Below are positions 47,448-55,867 of a DNA stretch of 62,054 nt, in pieces. Made by a program: the position numbers and the translations under genes. Each line of letters begins with the position of its first letter. The first letter of the stretch is position 1. The notes under the pieces are model-generated. The model was not told where the DNA came from. It worked only from the letters and a program-made list of their open reading frames with translations, and made no database searches. Origin of the DNA: a virus; IMG/VR virus record IMGVR_UViG_3300020430_000015, positions 1 to 62,054 of that record. One strand, given 5' to 3'.

Positions 47448-48489
47448 TTTTAACATACCTTTTAAAAACATAGTTCAATTTGGACAACAAACAATGTTGG
47501 ATTCAAAACTATTTTCAGTAAGTTGGATCTTAAGTAGATTTTGTAATTATGATTGTTCATATTGTTGGCCTTATGCACACAGCAAAAAACCTGATCATCG
47601 ACCATTAGAACAATATAAAAATACAATAGACGAGATAAAAAGACAAGCAAGGAAAAATGGATTTTCTGATTTCCATTTCAGTTTCAGTGGTGGAGAACCT
47701 ACTGCATATAAAAAATTTTTAGAATTAATTCAATATTATAGCGGTGATAACGAAGCAGAATATCAAAGTATTCATATGACAACTAATCTAAGTCCTGGTA
47801 TAAAATGGTGGTCACGTTGGATAGATGCAACAAGGAAATTATCTCGTAGATCAATCACAGCAAGTTTCCATCATGAATTTGCAAACGAACAAGAGTTCGG
47901 CGACAAGATACTGATGTTGACTGATCATGATGTTTTTGTAACAATCAATCAAGTGATGGTGCCAGATCTTTTTGATGAATTGTATGCAAGATGTAAAAGA
48001 TTTTGGGATAGAGGTATCAATGTCACACTGAAACCTATGAGTGATCCTTCAGCAAGTTTTATTGTAGATGGTTACACTGACAAACAAAAAGAATTATTGC
48101 AACAAGGCTTTCCTCAACAGTTTCCTAACAAACAGTATAATAATTATGACAGTTTTGAATCCAACTGGGCAGACGGAATAGATAATAAAATATATCAATT
48201 AAAATTAATAGACAAGGAGAAAAAAGAATATTTCCTTGATCAGGCAGAAAGATTAAATGCTTTCGGATTTAACAAATTTAAAGGTTGGAAATGCAATGCT
48301 GGTTTTCAAAGTTGTATTGTCAGAGAACCTGGAGGAGAAGTAAAAAGAAGTTATAGTTGTCACGACCAACCATTGGGCACTATTGAAGATGGTTTTGATT
48401 TGTTTAATATGCCTATGCCATGTCTTACTCCTAGTTGTGTCAGTAGTGCTGATAGTAAAATACCAAAAAGGAAAATGGCAAATGTATAA
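47437..48489 (+). CDS. Radical SAM enzyme with SPASM/twitch-like C-terminus (type A)
   Basis: A 350-aa radical S-adenosylmethionine protein. The 4Fe-4S motif CNYDCSYC gives Cys 36, 40 and 43, and SFSGGEP follows at residues 83-88. The C-terminal region has WKCNAGFQSCIVREPGGEVKRSYSCHDQPLG and then PCLTPSC, a cysteine-rich part like the auxiliary-cluster (twitch/SPASM) domains of peptide-modifying members. The 'W[KR]CN.G' motif links it to the genes at 54001 and 54905. Substrate unknown. Confidence 0.88.
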   Translation: MENNFNIPFKNIVQFGQQTMLDSKLFSVSWILSRFCNYDCSYCWPYAHSKKPDHRPLEQYKNTIDEIKRQARKNGFSDFHFSFSGGEPTAYKKFLELIQYYSGDNEAEYQSIHMTTNLSPGIKWWSRWIDATRKLSRRSITASFHHEFANEQEFGDKILMLTDHDVFVTINQVMVPDLFDELYARCKRFWDRGINVTLKPMSDPSASFIVDGYTDKQKELLQQGFPQQFPNKQYNNYDSFESNWADGIDNKIYQLKLIDKEKKEYFLDQAERLNAFGFNKFKGWKCNAGFQSCIVREPGGEVKRSYSCHDQPLGTIEDGFDLFNMPMPCLTPSCVSSADSKIPKRKMANV

Positions 48490-49468
48490 TTTTACAGATA
48501 TTAGAGATGTGCATCTAGAAATTACTAGCAAGTGCCAGGCGAAATGCCCTATGTGTCCAAGAAGAATAAATGGTGGACCTATGAATCCATTTATAAAATT
48601 AGATGATATTACAATAGATAGATTCAAAGAATGGTTCCCAAGACATTTTATACAACAATTGAATAGTATGTTTATGTGCGGAAATTTAGGTGATCCGATT
48701 ATAAGCAAGGATACTTTAAAAATATTTGAATATTTAAGATTAGTTAATCCACGTATGAAACTAGCAATGCACACAAATGGTAGTGCAAGAGATCAAAGTT
48801 GGTGGAAACAATTGGCACAACATAGAGTAGTTGTTACTTTTGGTATTGATGGATTAGAAGATACAAATCATCTTTATCGTATATCCACAAACTTTAAAAA
48901 GATAATCGAAAACGCCAAAGCATTTATAGGCGCCGGAGGATATGCTAAATGGCATATGTTGGTTTTCGAACATAACGAACATCAAATAGAAGAAGCAAAA
49001 CAGATGTCAATAGATTTAGGTTTTAAAATGTTTACCACGAAAAACACAACTAGATTCAAAGATGATTATTTTCAGGTAATAGATGAAAAAGGACAACCTT
49101 TGCACAAATTAAGACCGTCAGAAAAAAGTAAGGCTATGAAGCCTATGATGGAGGAGGCAAGTAAACAAGTTAAAACAAATATTGTGTGTAAAGCAGTCAA
49201 GTATAAACAGATTTATGTAAGTGCTTGTGGAAACGTATCACCTTGTTGTTGGCTCGATATGGAATGGCTACCGCCAATGCAAGAATCGAGAATAGATTAT
49301 ATGAAAAAAATAAAAAGATTTCCAAATCTATACAAAGAATCCTTACAAGAAATATTCGAAAGTAACTTTTTTAGTGATATAGAAGATACTTGGGAGATTA
49401 CTCCTTTGCAAGAATGCAGTAAACAGTGTGGAGCATTTGATAAGTTAGGAGCACAATTTGAAAATTAA
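48482..49468 (+). CDS. Radical SAM enzyme with SPASM-like tail (type C)
   Basis: A 328-aa protein starting MYNFTDIRDVHLEITSKC. The ATG overlaps the preceding stop and has AAGGA in front; longer in-frame starts are hydrophobic read-through of the other frame and are rejected. CQAKCPMC gives Cys 18, 22 and 25. A GNLGDP sequence stands where GGEP is usual. The C-terminus has IVCKAVKYKQIYVSACGNVSPCCWLDMEW and CSKQCG, consistent with an auxiliary Fe-S cluster. It is a different subfamily from its neighbours. Confidence 0.85.
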   Translation: MYNFTDIRDVHLEITSKCQAKCPMCPRRINGGPMNPFIKLDDITIDRFKEWFPRHFIQQLNSMFMCGNLGDPIISKDTLKIFEYLRLVNPRMKLAMHTNGSARDQSWWKQLAQHRVVVTFGIDGLEDTNHLYRISTNFKKIIENAKAFIGAGGYAKWHMLVFEHNEHQIEEAKQMSIDLGFKMFTTKNTTRFKDDYFQVIDEKGQPLHKLRPSEKSKAMKPMMEEASKQVKTNIVCKAVKYKQIYVSACGNVSPCCWLDMEWLPPMQESRIDYMKKIKRFPNLYKESLQEIFESNFFSDIEDTWEITPLQECSKQCGAFDKLGAQFEN

Positions 49469-50063
49469 TATAAAAGACGTGCTATTCTGGATGGATGCTA
49501 TCAGACAATCAGATGACAGATACAGAACTCTAGAAAGTTTTTGGAAAGGTCAAATTAATAGTAAAATATGGCTAATAGATCATTTAGAAAAATACTATCA
49601 ACATTTACCTTATAATATATTAGTGTGTGGTGGTTGGAACGGAGTATTAGCAACATTATTATTCAACAGTAATCTTGATATCACGCGAATAGTCAGCATG
49701 GATATAGATCAAAATTGTGAAGAGATAGCATATACTATGAACAAAGATTATGAAATGCAAGGCAGGTTCAAAGCAATTACTTCAGATATGTTGACCTACG
49801 AAGATTATGGCAAACACAATTTAATAATTAATACGGTTTGTGAACATATGACTACTGAACAATATAACCAATGGTTAGACAAATTGCCTACAAACAAAAG
49901 AATAGTATTGCAAAGCAATGACTATTTTAGTCATAAAGAACACGTAAATTGTAAACAAACTTTAAAAGAATTCCAACAAGATTGTAATTTAAATGTTGAT
50001 ATCGCGGCTACTATGCCAACAGAAAAATATAATAGATTTATGATAATAGGACACAAAAAATGA
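49458..50063 (+). CDS. SAM-dependent methyltransferase (class I fold)
   Basis: A 201-aa protein with ILVCGGWNGVLATLL (motif I, glycine-rich), then IVSMDIDQNCEEIAY (motif II acidic residue), and FKAITSDMLTY (motif III). This is the class I Rossmann fold. No DNA-methylase catalytic motif (NPPY or PCQ) is seen, so DNA base methylation is not supported. A TTG start is chosen because AGGAG lies six bases before it. It overlaps the radical SAM gene by 11 bases. Substrate unknown. Confidence 0.72.
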   Translation: MKINIKDVLFWMDAIRQSDDRYRTLESFWKGQINSKIWLIDHLEKYYQHLPYNILVCGGWNGVLATLLFNSNLDITRIVSMDIDQNCEEIAYTMNKDYEMQGRFKAITSDMLTYEDYGKHNLIINTVCEHMTTEQYNQWLDKLPTNKRIVLQSNDYFSHKEHVNCKQTLKEFQQDCNLNVDIAATMPTEKYNRFMIIGHKK

Positions 50064-50674
50064 AAGAACCAGTAAATTTTTCAGATAAGGTTGCTTATAA
50101 AATTACAATGTTCTTGCGTTGGATTGCTGATACGTTTTTTAAAAAACGTTATGGACACAGGGCAGTTGTTTTAGAAACTGTTGCAGGTGTGCCTGGCATG
50201 GTTGCAGGTATGTGGAACCATTTAAGAAGTTTACGTAAAATGAAACCAGATGATCGAGGTTGGATTAAAACTTTGTTAGCAGAAGCGGAAAATGAACGTA
50301 TGCATCTGATGATTTTTATTAGGATTGCAAAACCAAATTGGTTTGAACGTTGGATGATTATCACAGCACAATTTATTTTCTGGCACTTCTATATGTTCTT
50401 GTACATATTTTTTCCACAGTGTGCCCACAGGATGGTAGGTTATTTTGAGGAACAAGCCTGCATTAGTTATACAGAATACTTAAAAGAAATAGATGAGGGA
50501 AGAACAGAAAACATTAAGGCGCCTAAAATTGCTATTGATTACTATAATTTGCCTAAAGACGCAAAGTTGCGTGATGTTGTTATCGCTGTGCGAAAAGATG
50601 AAGAAGGACATAGAGACGTAAACCATGAAATGGCAGATCAAATAAGAAGGAATAGAGCAGGACTTATAAAATGA
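50060..50674 (+). CDS. Alternative oxidase (di-iron ubiquinol oxidase)
   Basis: A 204-aa protein with all di-iron ligand motifs of alternative oxidase in order: VVLETVAG (Glu39), AENERMHLM (Glu79, His82), GYFEEQACISYTEYL (Glu130 or 131) and RKDEEGHRDVNH (Glu181, His184). The NERMHL form is the alternative-oxidase type rather than the plastid terminal oxidase type. A hydrophobic stretch around residues 97-119 fits monotopic membrane association. The enzyme passes electrons from ubiquinol to oxygen without pumping protons. A GGA ribosome site precedes the ATG. It lies inside the radical SAM/glycosyltransferase operon. Confidence 0.93.
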   Translation: MKEPVNFSDKVAYKITMFLRWIADTFFKKRYGHRAVVLETVAGVPGMVAGMWNHLRSLRKMKPDDRGWIKTLLAEAENERMHLMIFIRIAKPNWFERWMIITAQFIFWHFYMFLYIFFPQCAHRMVGYFEEQACISYTEYLKEIDEGRTENIKAPKIAIDYYNLPKDAKLRDVVIAVRKDEEGHRDVNHEMADQIRRNRAGLIK

Positions 50675-51375
50675 TAATGAGCAACAAAGACATAGAAGAG
50701 TATCATAATATTGGTTTGGACACTGCAACAAAAGTGTTTAACAAATTTAAAGATGGAACTTTAGATTATCTAGAGTTAGATTTAGATTTTAATGATTACA
50801 AAGTGAAGCAGGAATTTAAAAACATTGACTCTTATTATGTAGAACACAGAGAAGATGAATCTCATAAAGGTTGGGAGAGTTGTTGTTTACATGGATTAGA
50901 TATAGATAAGACAAGAGTGGCAAAAGAATATGGTTACAAAGATGAACTTAATGCTCCTTATAAATGGACAAAATTGCAAGACATGGCTCCAACAGCAAAA
51001 AAATTCTGGGAAGAATTTCCAGCAGAAAGATATAGTAGAATAAGATTTATGAAACTAAAACCATCAGGTATGATAGATTGGCACAATGATGATCCTGGTA
51101 CAACATTGCCAGATGACTTATGCGAATATCTTATACCTATTAATGTTGCTGTGTTACATCCTGCCTTATGTTATATGGAAATTGAACCAGAAAAAATTAT
51201 TCCGTGGAAACATGGCAAAGTGTTTTTAGTAAACATTTTAAAAAATCATAGAGTGGTAAACAATTCGAATGTGGATAGAATACACATGATTGCCCAAGCA
51301 CACATCGGAAATAAAAGAAAAGCATTTAACGAATTACTAGATAGGAGTATACAAAAATATGGCGTTTCTATTTGA
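50671..51375 (+). CDS. AspH-like 2-oxoglutarate/Fe(II) hydroxylase
   Basis: A 234-aa protein resembling aspartyl/asparaginyl beta-hydroxylases. The HxD iron motif is His138-Asn-Asp140 (MIDWHNDDPG); the distal His193 is in HRVVNNSNVDRIH, and Arg203 fits the 2-oxoglutarate-binding Arg. The family hydroxylates Asp, Asn or Pro side chains or small molecules. It overlaps the oxidase gene by four bases, and both use molecular oxygen. Acceptor unknown. Confidence 0.78.
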   Translation: MIMSNKDIEEYHNIGLDTATKVFNKFKDGTLDYLELDLDFNDYKVKQEFKNIDSYYVEHREDESHKGWESCCLHGLDIDKTRVAKEYGYKDELNAPYKWTKLQDMAPTAKKFWEEFPAERYSRIRFMKLKPSGMIDWHNDDPGTTLPDDLCEYLIPINVAVLHPALCYMEIEPEKIIPWKHGKVFLVNILKNHRVVNNSNVDRIHMIAQAHIGNKRKAFNELLDRSIQKYGVSI

Positions 51376-52750
51376 AGCACAAACAAAAGAAAAGAAAAAT
51401 ATTGTATTCATTTGTAACACAAATTTTCACCAGATAGATAATATCAGTGCAAAAGAAACAATTATGAATATCGCTGAGTATCAAATTAGTAACATTACTA
51501 GTAAAGGATATGATTGCTATGTTGCAATAAGTGAAGACACGACCTTACAAAAAGTGGCAGACGATTATGATTATGCAGTGTGTTACAGCACAGATACAGA
51601 ATTTGAAGGAGATAAATTTTTTGAGCATCTACATGGACTTATTAAATCAGAATTTCTTGTTGCAGGACATATCTTAGATAGAAAAGAAGGTTGGTATGAA
51701 ATTCATGAACAATGCTATGTAATAAATTTAAAGAAATACAAAGAATACGAATGTCCTGAAATAGGAGAATTCAAAAGAAATGCAGAACATTTCGAAACTG
51801 TGCCTATTAGGAGTGATGAAAATTTTCATGATAATCACACTCCTCTTTGGATTAAGCCAGGAACCGAAATGATAAAATATAAACACAAATGGCACGGATG
51901 GAATCTATTAAGAGTAGCCTTCGACAATAAAGAAGAAGTGATTGTATTCGATGAAAATATAAGACATTCTAAAAGATGTTATTATGCCGCACACGAAACT
52001 GATTATATCGAAAATAGTAGTCATATACTAAAAAAATATAATCTTAGTGCCAGTAGATTATTTTACCCTATTAACACAGAAGAGGTGGTATCCTTACCTG
52101 ATTTTGTCGGTCCTATCAAACAATTAGTTACACCTGCAAGTGGTTTTAACTGGTTAAAATACCTAGATAAATATGGTTATAACGAAGATACGGAAGTTAT
52201 ATTTTATGACTACAATCCTAATGCTTTATACTATATGCAGACTATAATTGAAAAATATGAAGGTGGAGATTTACATAAATTTCTAAAACAAAACAATACT
52301 CATAGGACACCAGACTGGATTAATAGCAAAAAAGATATTGCAGATTATATCAGTAAAATAGGAAATTTGTTAGGAATAAGAAGTAAATTAAAATTCAAAT
52401 ATGTTGAATGCGATTTATTGAATGAATTTAATCTTAAATTTAAAAATGACAAAGGCACAATTTTAAATATTAGCAATATATTTGCTTATGAACCAACAGC
52501 GGCAGTGGTGCCAACAAAGCAAAGGGTATTCAGAGAAAACAAACTTATTAAATTACTCCATGAAAAATATGATAAAATTCATTTAATAGCATCTATGCAC
52601 TCATGGACAGGCTTTGTAGATTATCCTATGTTAGCAGGTCCAGTCACTAAATTTACACCGTGCGATATAGAATCAATGAGAGCACCGTTATGGCGTTTTG
52701 GAAAGGATTGGAAAAATCCAAAGGATCCTCATGAAGAAGAAGATGAATAA
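51359..52750 (+). CDS. Unknown two-domain protein (463 aa), possible Rossmann C-terminus
   Basis: No family is recognised with certainty. The N-terminal half begins NIVFICNTNFHQIDNISAKET and has EFLVAGHILDRKEGWYEIHEQCYVINLKKY, a mixed alpha/beta pattern like nucleotide-sugar-binding proteins. The C-terminal half has TEVIFYDYNPNALYYMQTI and LKFKYVECDLL, the order of methyltransferase motifs II and III but without a clear glycine-rich motif I. The last residues are acidic. It has an AGGAG site and overlaps the previous gene by 17 bases. Confidence 0.7.
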   Translation: MAFLFEAQTKEKKNIVFICNTNFHQIDNISAKETIMNIAEYQISNITSKGYDCYVAISEDTTLQKVADDYDYAVCYSTDTEFEGDKFFEHLHGLIKSEFLVAGHILDRKEGWYEIHEQCYVINLKKYKEYECPEIGEFKRNAEHFETVPIRSDENFHDNHTPLWIKPGTEMIKYKHKWHGWNLLRVAFDNKEEVIVFDENIRHSKRCYYAAHETDYIENSSHILKKYNLSASRLFYPINTEEVVSLPDFVGPIKQLVTPASGFNWLKYLDKYGYNEDTEVIFYDYNPNALYYMQTIIEKYEGGDLHKFLKQNNTHRTPDWINSKKDIADYISKIGNLLGIRSKLKFKYVECDLLNEFNLKFKNDKGTILNISNIFAYEPTAAVVPTKQRVFRENKLIKLLHEKYDKIHLIASMHSWTGFVDYPMLAGPVTKFTPCDIESMRAPLWRFGKDWKNPKDPHEEEDE

Positions 52751-54008
52751 CAGTTGTACTTTCTGTATGCATCCTTTCACAGGACTTGCTACTAGAGAAG
52801 ATGGGGCAATTAAAGTTTGTTGTCGTAGTCTTCCTATTGCTAATATCAAAGATATGAGTTTAGAGGAAGCATGGAATTCCGATAAAATGAAGCAAGTAAG
52901 AAAACAAGTGCTCAACGGAGAACGACCTGATGTATGCCAACCTTGTTTTGATTTAGAAGATCAAGGCGTACAAAGTTTACGACAAAGACATATCACGGAT
53001 TCATCCCCCGAGTCAAGAAGTAATTTATATCCTAATGCTTTAGATACTTTGAGTGCAGATTATTCTATGCCTTTTCAATTGCCGACAATGGAAATAAAAA
53101 TAGATAATTTATGCAATTTAAAATGTAGAATGTGTAATCCTTTGGACAGTACACAATGGAAAGATTGGAGCAGTATAGTATCGCATTATGAAAAGGAAGG
53201 CAATTATCTTGTGGAGGCAGTGAAAGGATTGGGATTAGAAAAGGCACCTTATGTAGGATTATTTGAAGACAAATCACACTTTTGGGAAAATTTAGAAAAA
53301 TTACTACCTTACTTTAAAAGAGTTGAATTTGCAGGTGGAGAACCTTTAATGGCTCCTTCACATTATAAAATTTTAGATTTACTGGCAAAAAATGGAAAGA
53401 ATATTGAAATAAAATATGCAACAAATGGAACTACTCTTGGTATCAAAGGTGGTAGAAATATATTTGAGTATTGGCCTAAATTTAAAAGTGTTGCTGTCAA
53501 TGTAAGTATAGATGGATTGCATAACACATATGAATACATTAGAGGAAATAGTAAGTTTGCAGATGTAGAAAACAATATTAAAGAAATGAAGAAAATTCCA
53601 ACAGTCAGTCGTATTGTTGGAGCATTTACAGTTCAAGCAAATAACATCTTACAAATAGACAAAGTTATTGATTATTTTTTGAATGAAATGCAAATTGTGT
53701 TTTATAGTCATAGAGTAAATTATCCTAGAGCCTTATCGGCACAAGTTTTACCAGAAGAATTAAAACAAGCAGTGGTTGTAAAACTAGAAGCATTGAAGAA
53801 TAAAGTTAAAGACTATAAGATGGTCAAAAAATATCCTGTGTTAGAAAAAATTACTTTACAACAGATACAAGACAATATTAATTTTTTACAAGCAAGAGAC
53901 CTTAATCATTATTGGGAAGACTGTGTTGATTTCAATAAAAAATTAGATATCTCACGTAAGCAAGGACCTTTTGAAAAAATTAATCCGGAGTTTGCCGCTT
54001 ATGTTTAA
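52731..54008 (+). CDS. Radical SAM enzyme with N-terminal cysteine module (type B)
   Basis: A 425-aa protein. An N-terminal module (CTFCMHPFTGLATREDGAIKVCCRS, then VCQPCF; Cys 9, 12, 30, 31, 69, 72) precedes the radical SAM motif CNLKCRMC (Cys 128, 132, 135); FAGGEP follows. It is built like the gene at 55864, which has CILPWIHFATRPNGDMRLCC, CSKCF and CNIKCVMC. The start was chosen at the ATG with AAAGGA five to seven bases before. The N-terminal cysteines probably hold an auxiliary Fe-S cluster. Confidence 0.85.
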   Translation: MKKKMNNSCTFCMHPFTGLATREDGAIKVCCRSLPIANIKDMSLEEAWNSDKMKQVRKQVLNGERPDVCQPCFDLEDQGVQSLRQRHITDSSPESRSNLYPNALDTLSADYSMPFQLPTMEIKIDNLCNLKCRMCNPLDSTQWKDWSSIVSHYEKEGNYLVEAVKGLGLEKAPYVGLFEDKSHFWENLEKLLPYFKRVEFAGGEPLMAPSHYKILDLLAKNGKNIEIKYATNGTTLGIKGGRNIFEYWPKFKSVAVNVSIDGLHNTYEYIRGNSKFADVENNIKEMKKIPTVSRIVGAFTVQANNILQIDKVIDYFLNEMQIVFYSHRVNYPRALSAQVLPEELKQAVVVKLEALKNKVKDYKMVKKYPVLEKITLQQIQDNINFLQARDLNHYWEDCVDFNKKLDISRKQGPFEKINPEFAAYV

Positions 54009-54915
54009 AGTTGAACATTTATATAAACACGTACAAGGAAGCGTCAAAGTAGAATGGAATCTTGGAAAACGTTGTAATTATGATTGTACATACTGCCCTG
54101 CAGAGATACATGATAATACAAGTAAGCACACAGACATAAAAATTTTAAAAGGAGCAGTTGATGATTTAATAGCATCTATGCCTAGTAACGATACAAAAGT
54201 AAGAATTAGTTTTACAGGTGGAGAACCCTGCGTACATCCAAAATTTTTACAACTTTTAGAATATGCAAGACCAAAAGTGAGTTGGTTAAATGTAACAACA
54301 AATGGAACCCGTACTCCAAAATATTATATGCACCTTTTAGATAATTTGGTTGACCATTTGGTATTCAGTATGCACTTCGAATACGATTACCAAAAAGTAC
54401 TGAATTCAATTTTAAGGGCCGCACAAGGGTCTAAAAACAAAAATATACTTGTACACGTAATGATGCTTCCTGGACGTTTATACGACGTCAAAGACGTTTG
54501 CAGACACCTTTCTGATGAGCAAATAAAGTTTGCTCTAAGACCAATACGTTGGACTCAAACTCATGATATTTTTGAAGACATGAATCGGTACTCTCCAGAA
54601 GAATTAGATTTTTTGAAATTGGAAAACCATAATCCACCACACAATGTTTTGATAGACAATGGACCAAAAACTTGCAACGTAAATGATATGCTTATCCAAA
54701 AAACTAATCAATTTAAAAATTGGAAATGCAATGCAGGACTTGAAAGTTTAATGATTAATTGGGACGGAGTTGTTCACAGAGCAACTTGTAGAGTTGGCGG
54801 AAGTCTAGGAAACATTTACAAAGGAACGTTTAACAAACCAACTGAACCTATTAATTGCACAAGAGATTGGTGCACCTGTGCCGCTGATATTAATATTACA
54901 AAAGTTAAATCCTAA
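54001..54915 (+). CDS. Radical SAM enzyme, type A (plus strand copy)
   Basis: A 304-aa protein with CNYDCTYC (Cys 25, 29, 32), SFTGGEP, and a C-terminus FKNWKCNAGLESLMINWDGVVHRATCRVGG... WCTCAA. The ATG was chosen because GGAG lies ten bases before it; a TTG 30 bases upstream is the alternative. It overlaps the type B gene by eight bases, and its 3' end overlaps that of the minus-strand type A gene by 11 bases. Last gene of the accessory operon. Confidence 0.87.
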   Translation: MFKVEHLYKHVQGSVKVEWNLGKRCNYDCTYCPAEIHDNTSKHTDIKILKGAVDDLIASMPSNDTKVRISFTGGEPCVHPKFLQLLEYARPKVSWLNVTTNGTRTPKYYMHLLDNLVDHLVFSMHFEYDYQKVLNSILRAAQGSKNKNILVHVMMLPGRLYDVKDVCRHLSDEQIKFALRPIRWTQTHDIFEDMNRYSPEELDFLKLENHNPPHNVLIDNGPKTCNVNDMLIQKTNQFKNWKCNAGLESLMINWDGVVHRATCRVGGSLGNIYKGTFNKPTEPINCTRDWCTCAADINITKVKS

Positions 54916-55867
54916 CTTTATCCAATAAACTTTCTGGCTGACACATACAAGTATTTGTTTTATCACAAATTTTAGGTTTTATGTCTGGATCAAATTTTGA
55001 AACAAAATCTTTATCATAAATGTTGTAGTTGTCAAACAGTCTTGTTCTACAAGCACCTGTAATAATACCTTCAGGATCAATCATCATACTGTCTACGCCT
55101 ATATTACAACGCCATCCATAGAAATCATTCTGTTTGTTTAGAACAATCCAATTCCTATTAACACGTTTTTTTGATCCATTTTCAAACACAACAACAGGAT
55201 TATCTTTTAAATGTCTTCTATTTTTCCATATGTGCCATATGCTAGGTCGTCTTTTTGTAGGCTTGGCTACAAATGCCCGTTGTTCATCTGTGTAGTTGAT
55301 TGTTTCGTGCATAACTTCCATAGCACTGATAAACCATGGGTGTTTACTTGTTTTACAAGTTTCAATCAGTGCCAAACACTTGTCCCATGCAGAAGGATCC
55401 ATCAAAACCATTACATTTGGACTTCTGCCCATCTCATGTAGTGTGTCACTTACTTTTACAAAATGTTCTATGTCTACTTCTTTGTGATGACAACTTAATA
55501 AAATTTTATCAAACACAGTGCCGAACTTCTGCCACCATCTTAAAGTTCTACTACCATTACTGCTTATAGTGATGTATGCAGGAATATGTTTTCTTATTTC
55601 AGTTACAAATTCTCCTAACTTGGGCCACAGAGTAGGTTCACCTCCTACAATGTGTAATTCTAACATTTCTTTGCCAACTGCTTTGTATTTTTTGAATAGA
55701 TGCTTAAAATTTTCTACTAGTTGCTCCATGTCGTCAGTCCAACGATGTGTGCCTTCATGCGATCCCTTGAAACAATACCAGCAATTAAAATTACAGGTAT
55801 TTCCTATCATAAACTCTATACGCAGTAAATTTTTAGGTTGTGGATTATGTACCTGTACTATGTTCAT
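54905..55867 (-). CDS. Radical SAM enzyme, type A (minus strand copy)
   Basis: A 320-aa protein with CNFNCWYC (Cys 25, 29, 32), HIVGGEPTLWP, and FYGWRCNIGVDSMMIDPEGIITGACRTRLF... TCMCQPE. It is the same type and Cys spacing as the plus-strand neighbour it meets tail to tail. Its ATG overlaps the end of the upstream type B gene by four bases, so it is translated from the same message. It is the last gene of the PP-loop operon. Confidence 0.87.
   Translation of the reverse strand: MNIVQVHNPQPKNLLRIEFMIGNTCNFNCWYCFKGSHEGTHRWTDDMEQLVENFKHLFKKYKAVGKEMLELHIVGGEPTLWPKLGEFVTEIRKHIPAYITISSNGSRTLRWWQKFGTVFDKILLSCHHKEVDIEHFVKVSDTLHEMGRSPNVMVLMDPSAWDKCLALIETCKTSKHPWFISAMEVMHETINYTDEQRAFVAKPTKRRPSIWHIWKNRRHLKDNPVVVFENGSKKRVNRNWIVLNKQNDFYGWRCNIGVDSMMIDPEGIITGACRTRLFDNYNIYDKDFVSKFDPDIKPKICDKTNTCMCQPESLLDKVRI

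Noticed and set aside
48383-48481. N-terminal extension of the radical SAM gene at 48482 with a hydrophobic, membrane-like start
   Set aside because: This stretch is the other-frame reading of the end of the preceding gene. The ATG at 48482 has a ribosome site and the normal stop/start overlap.
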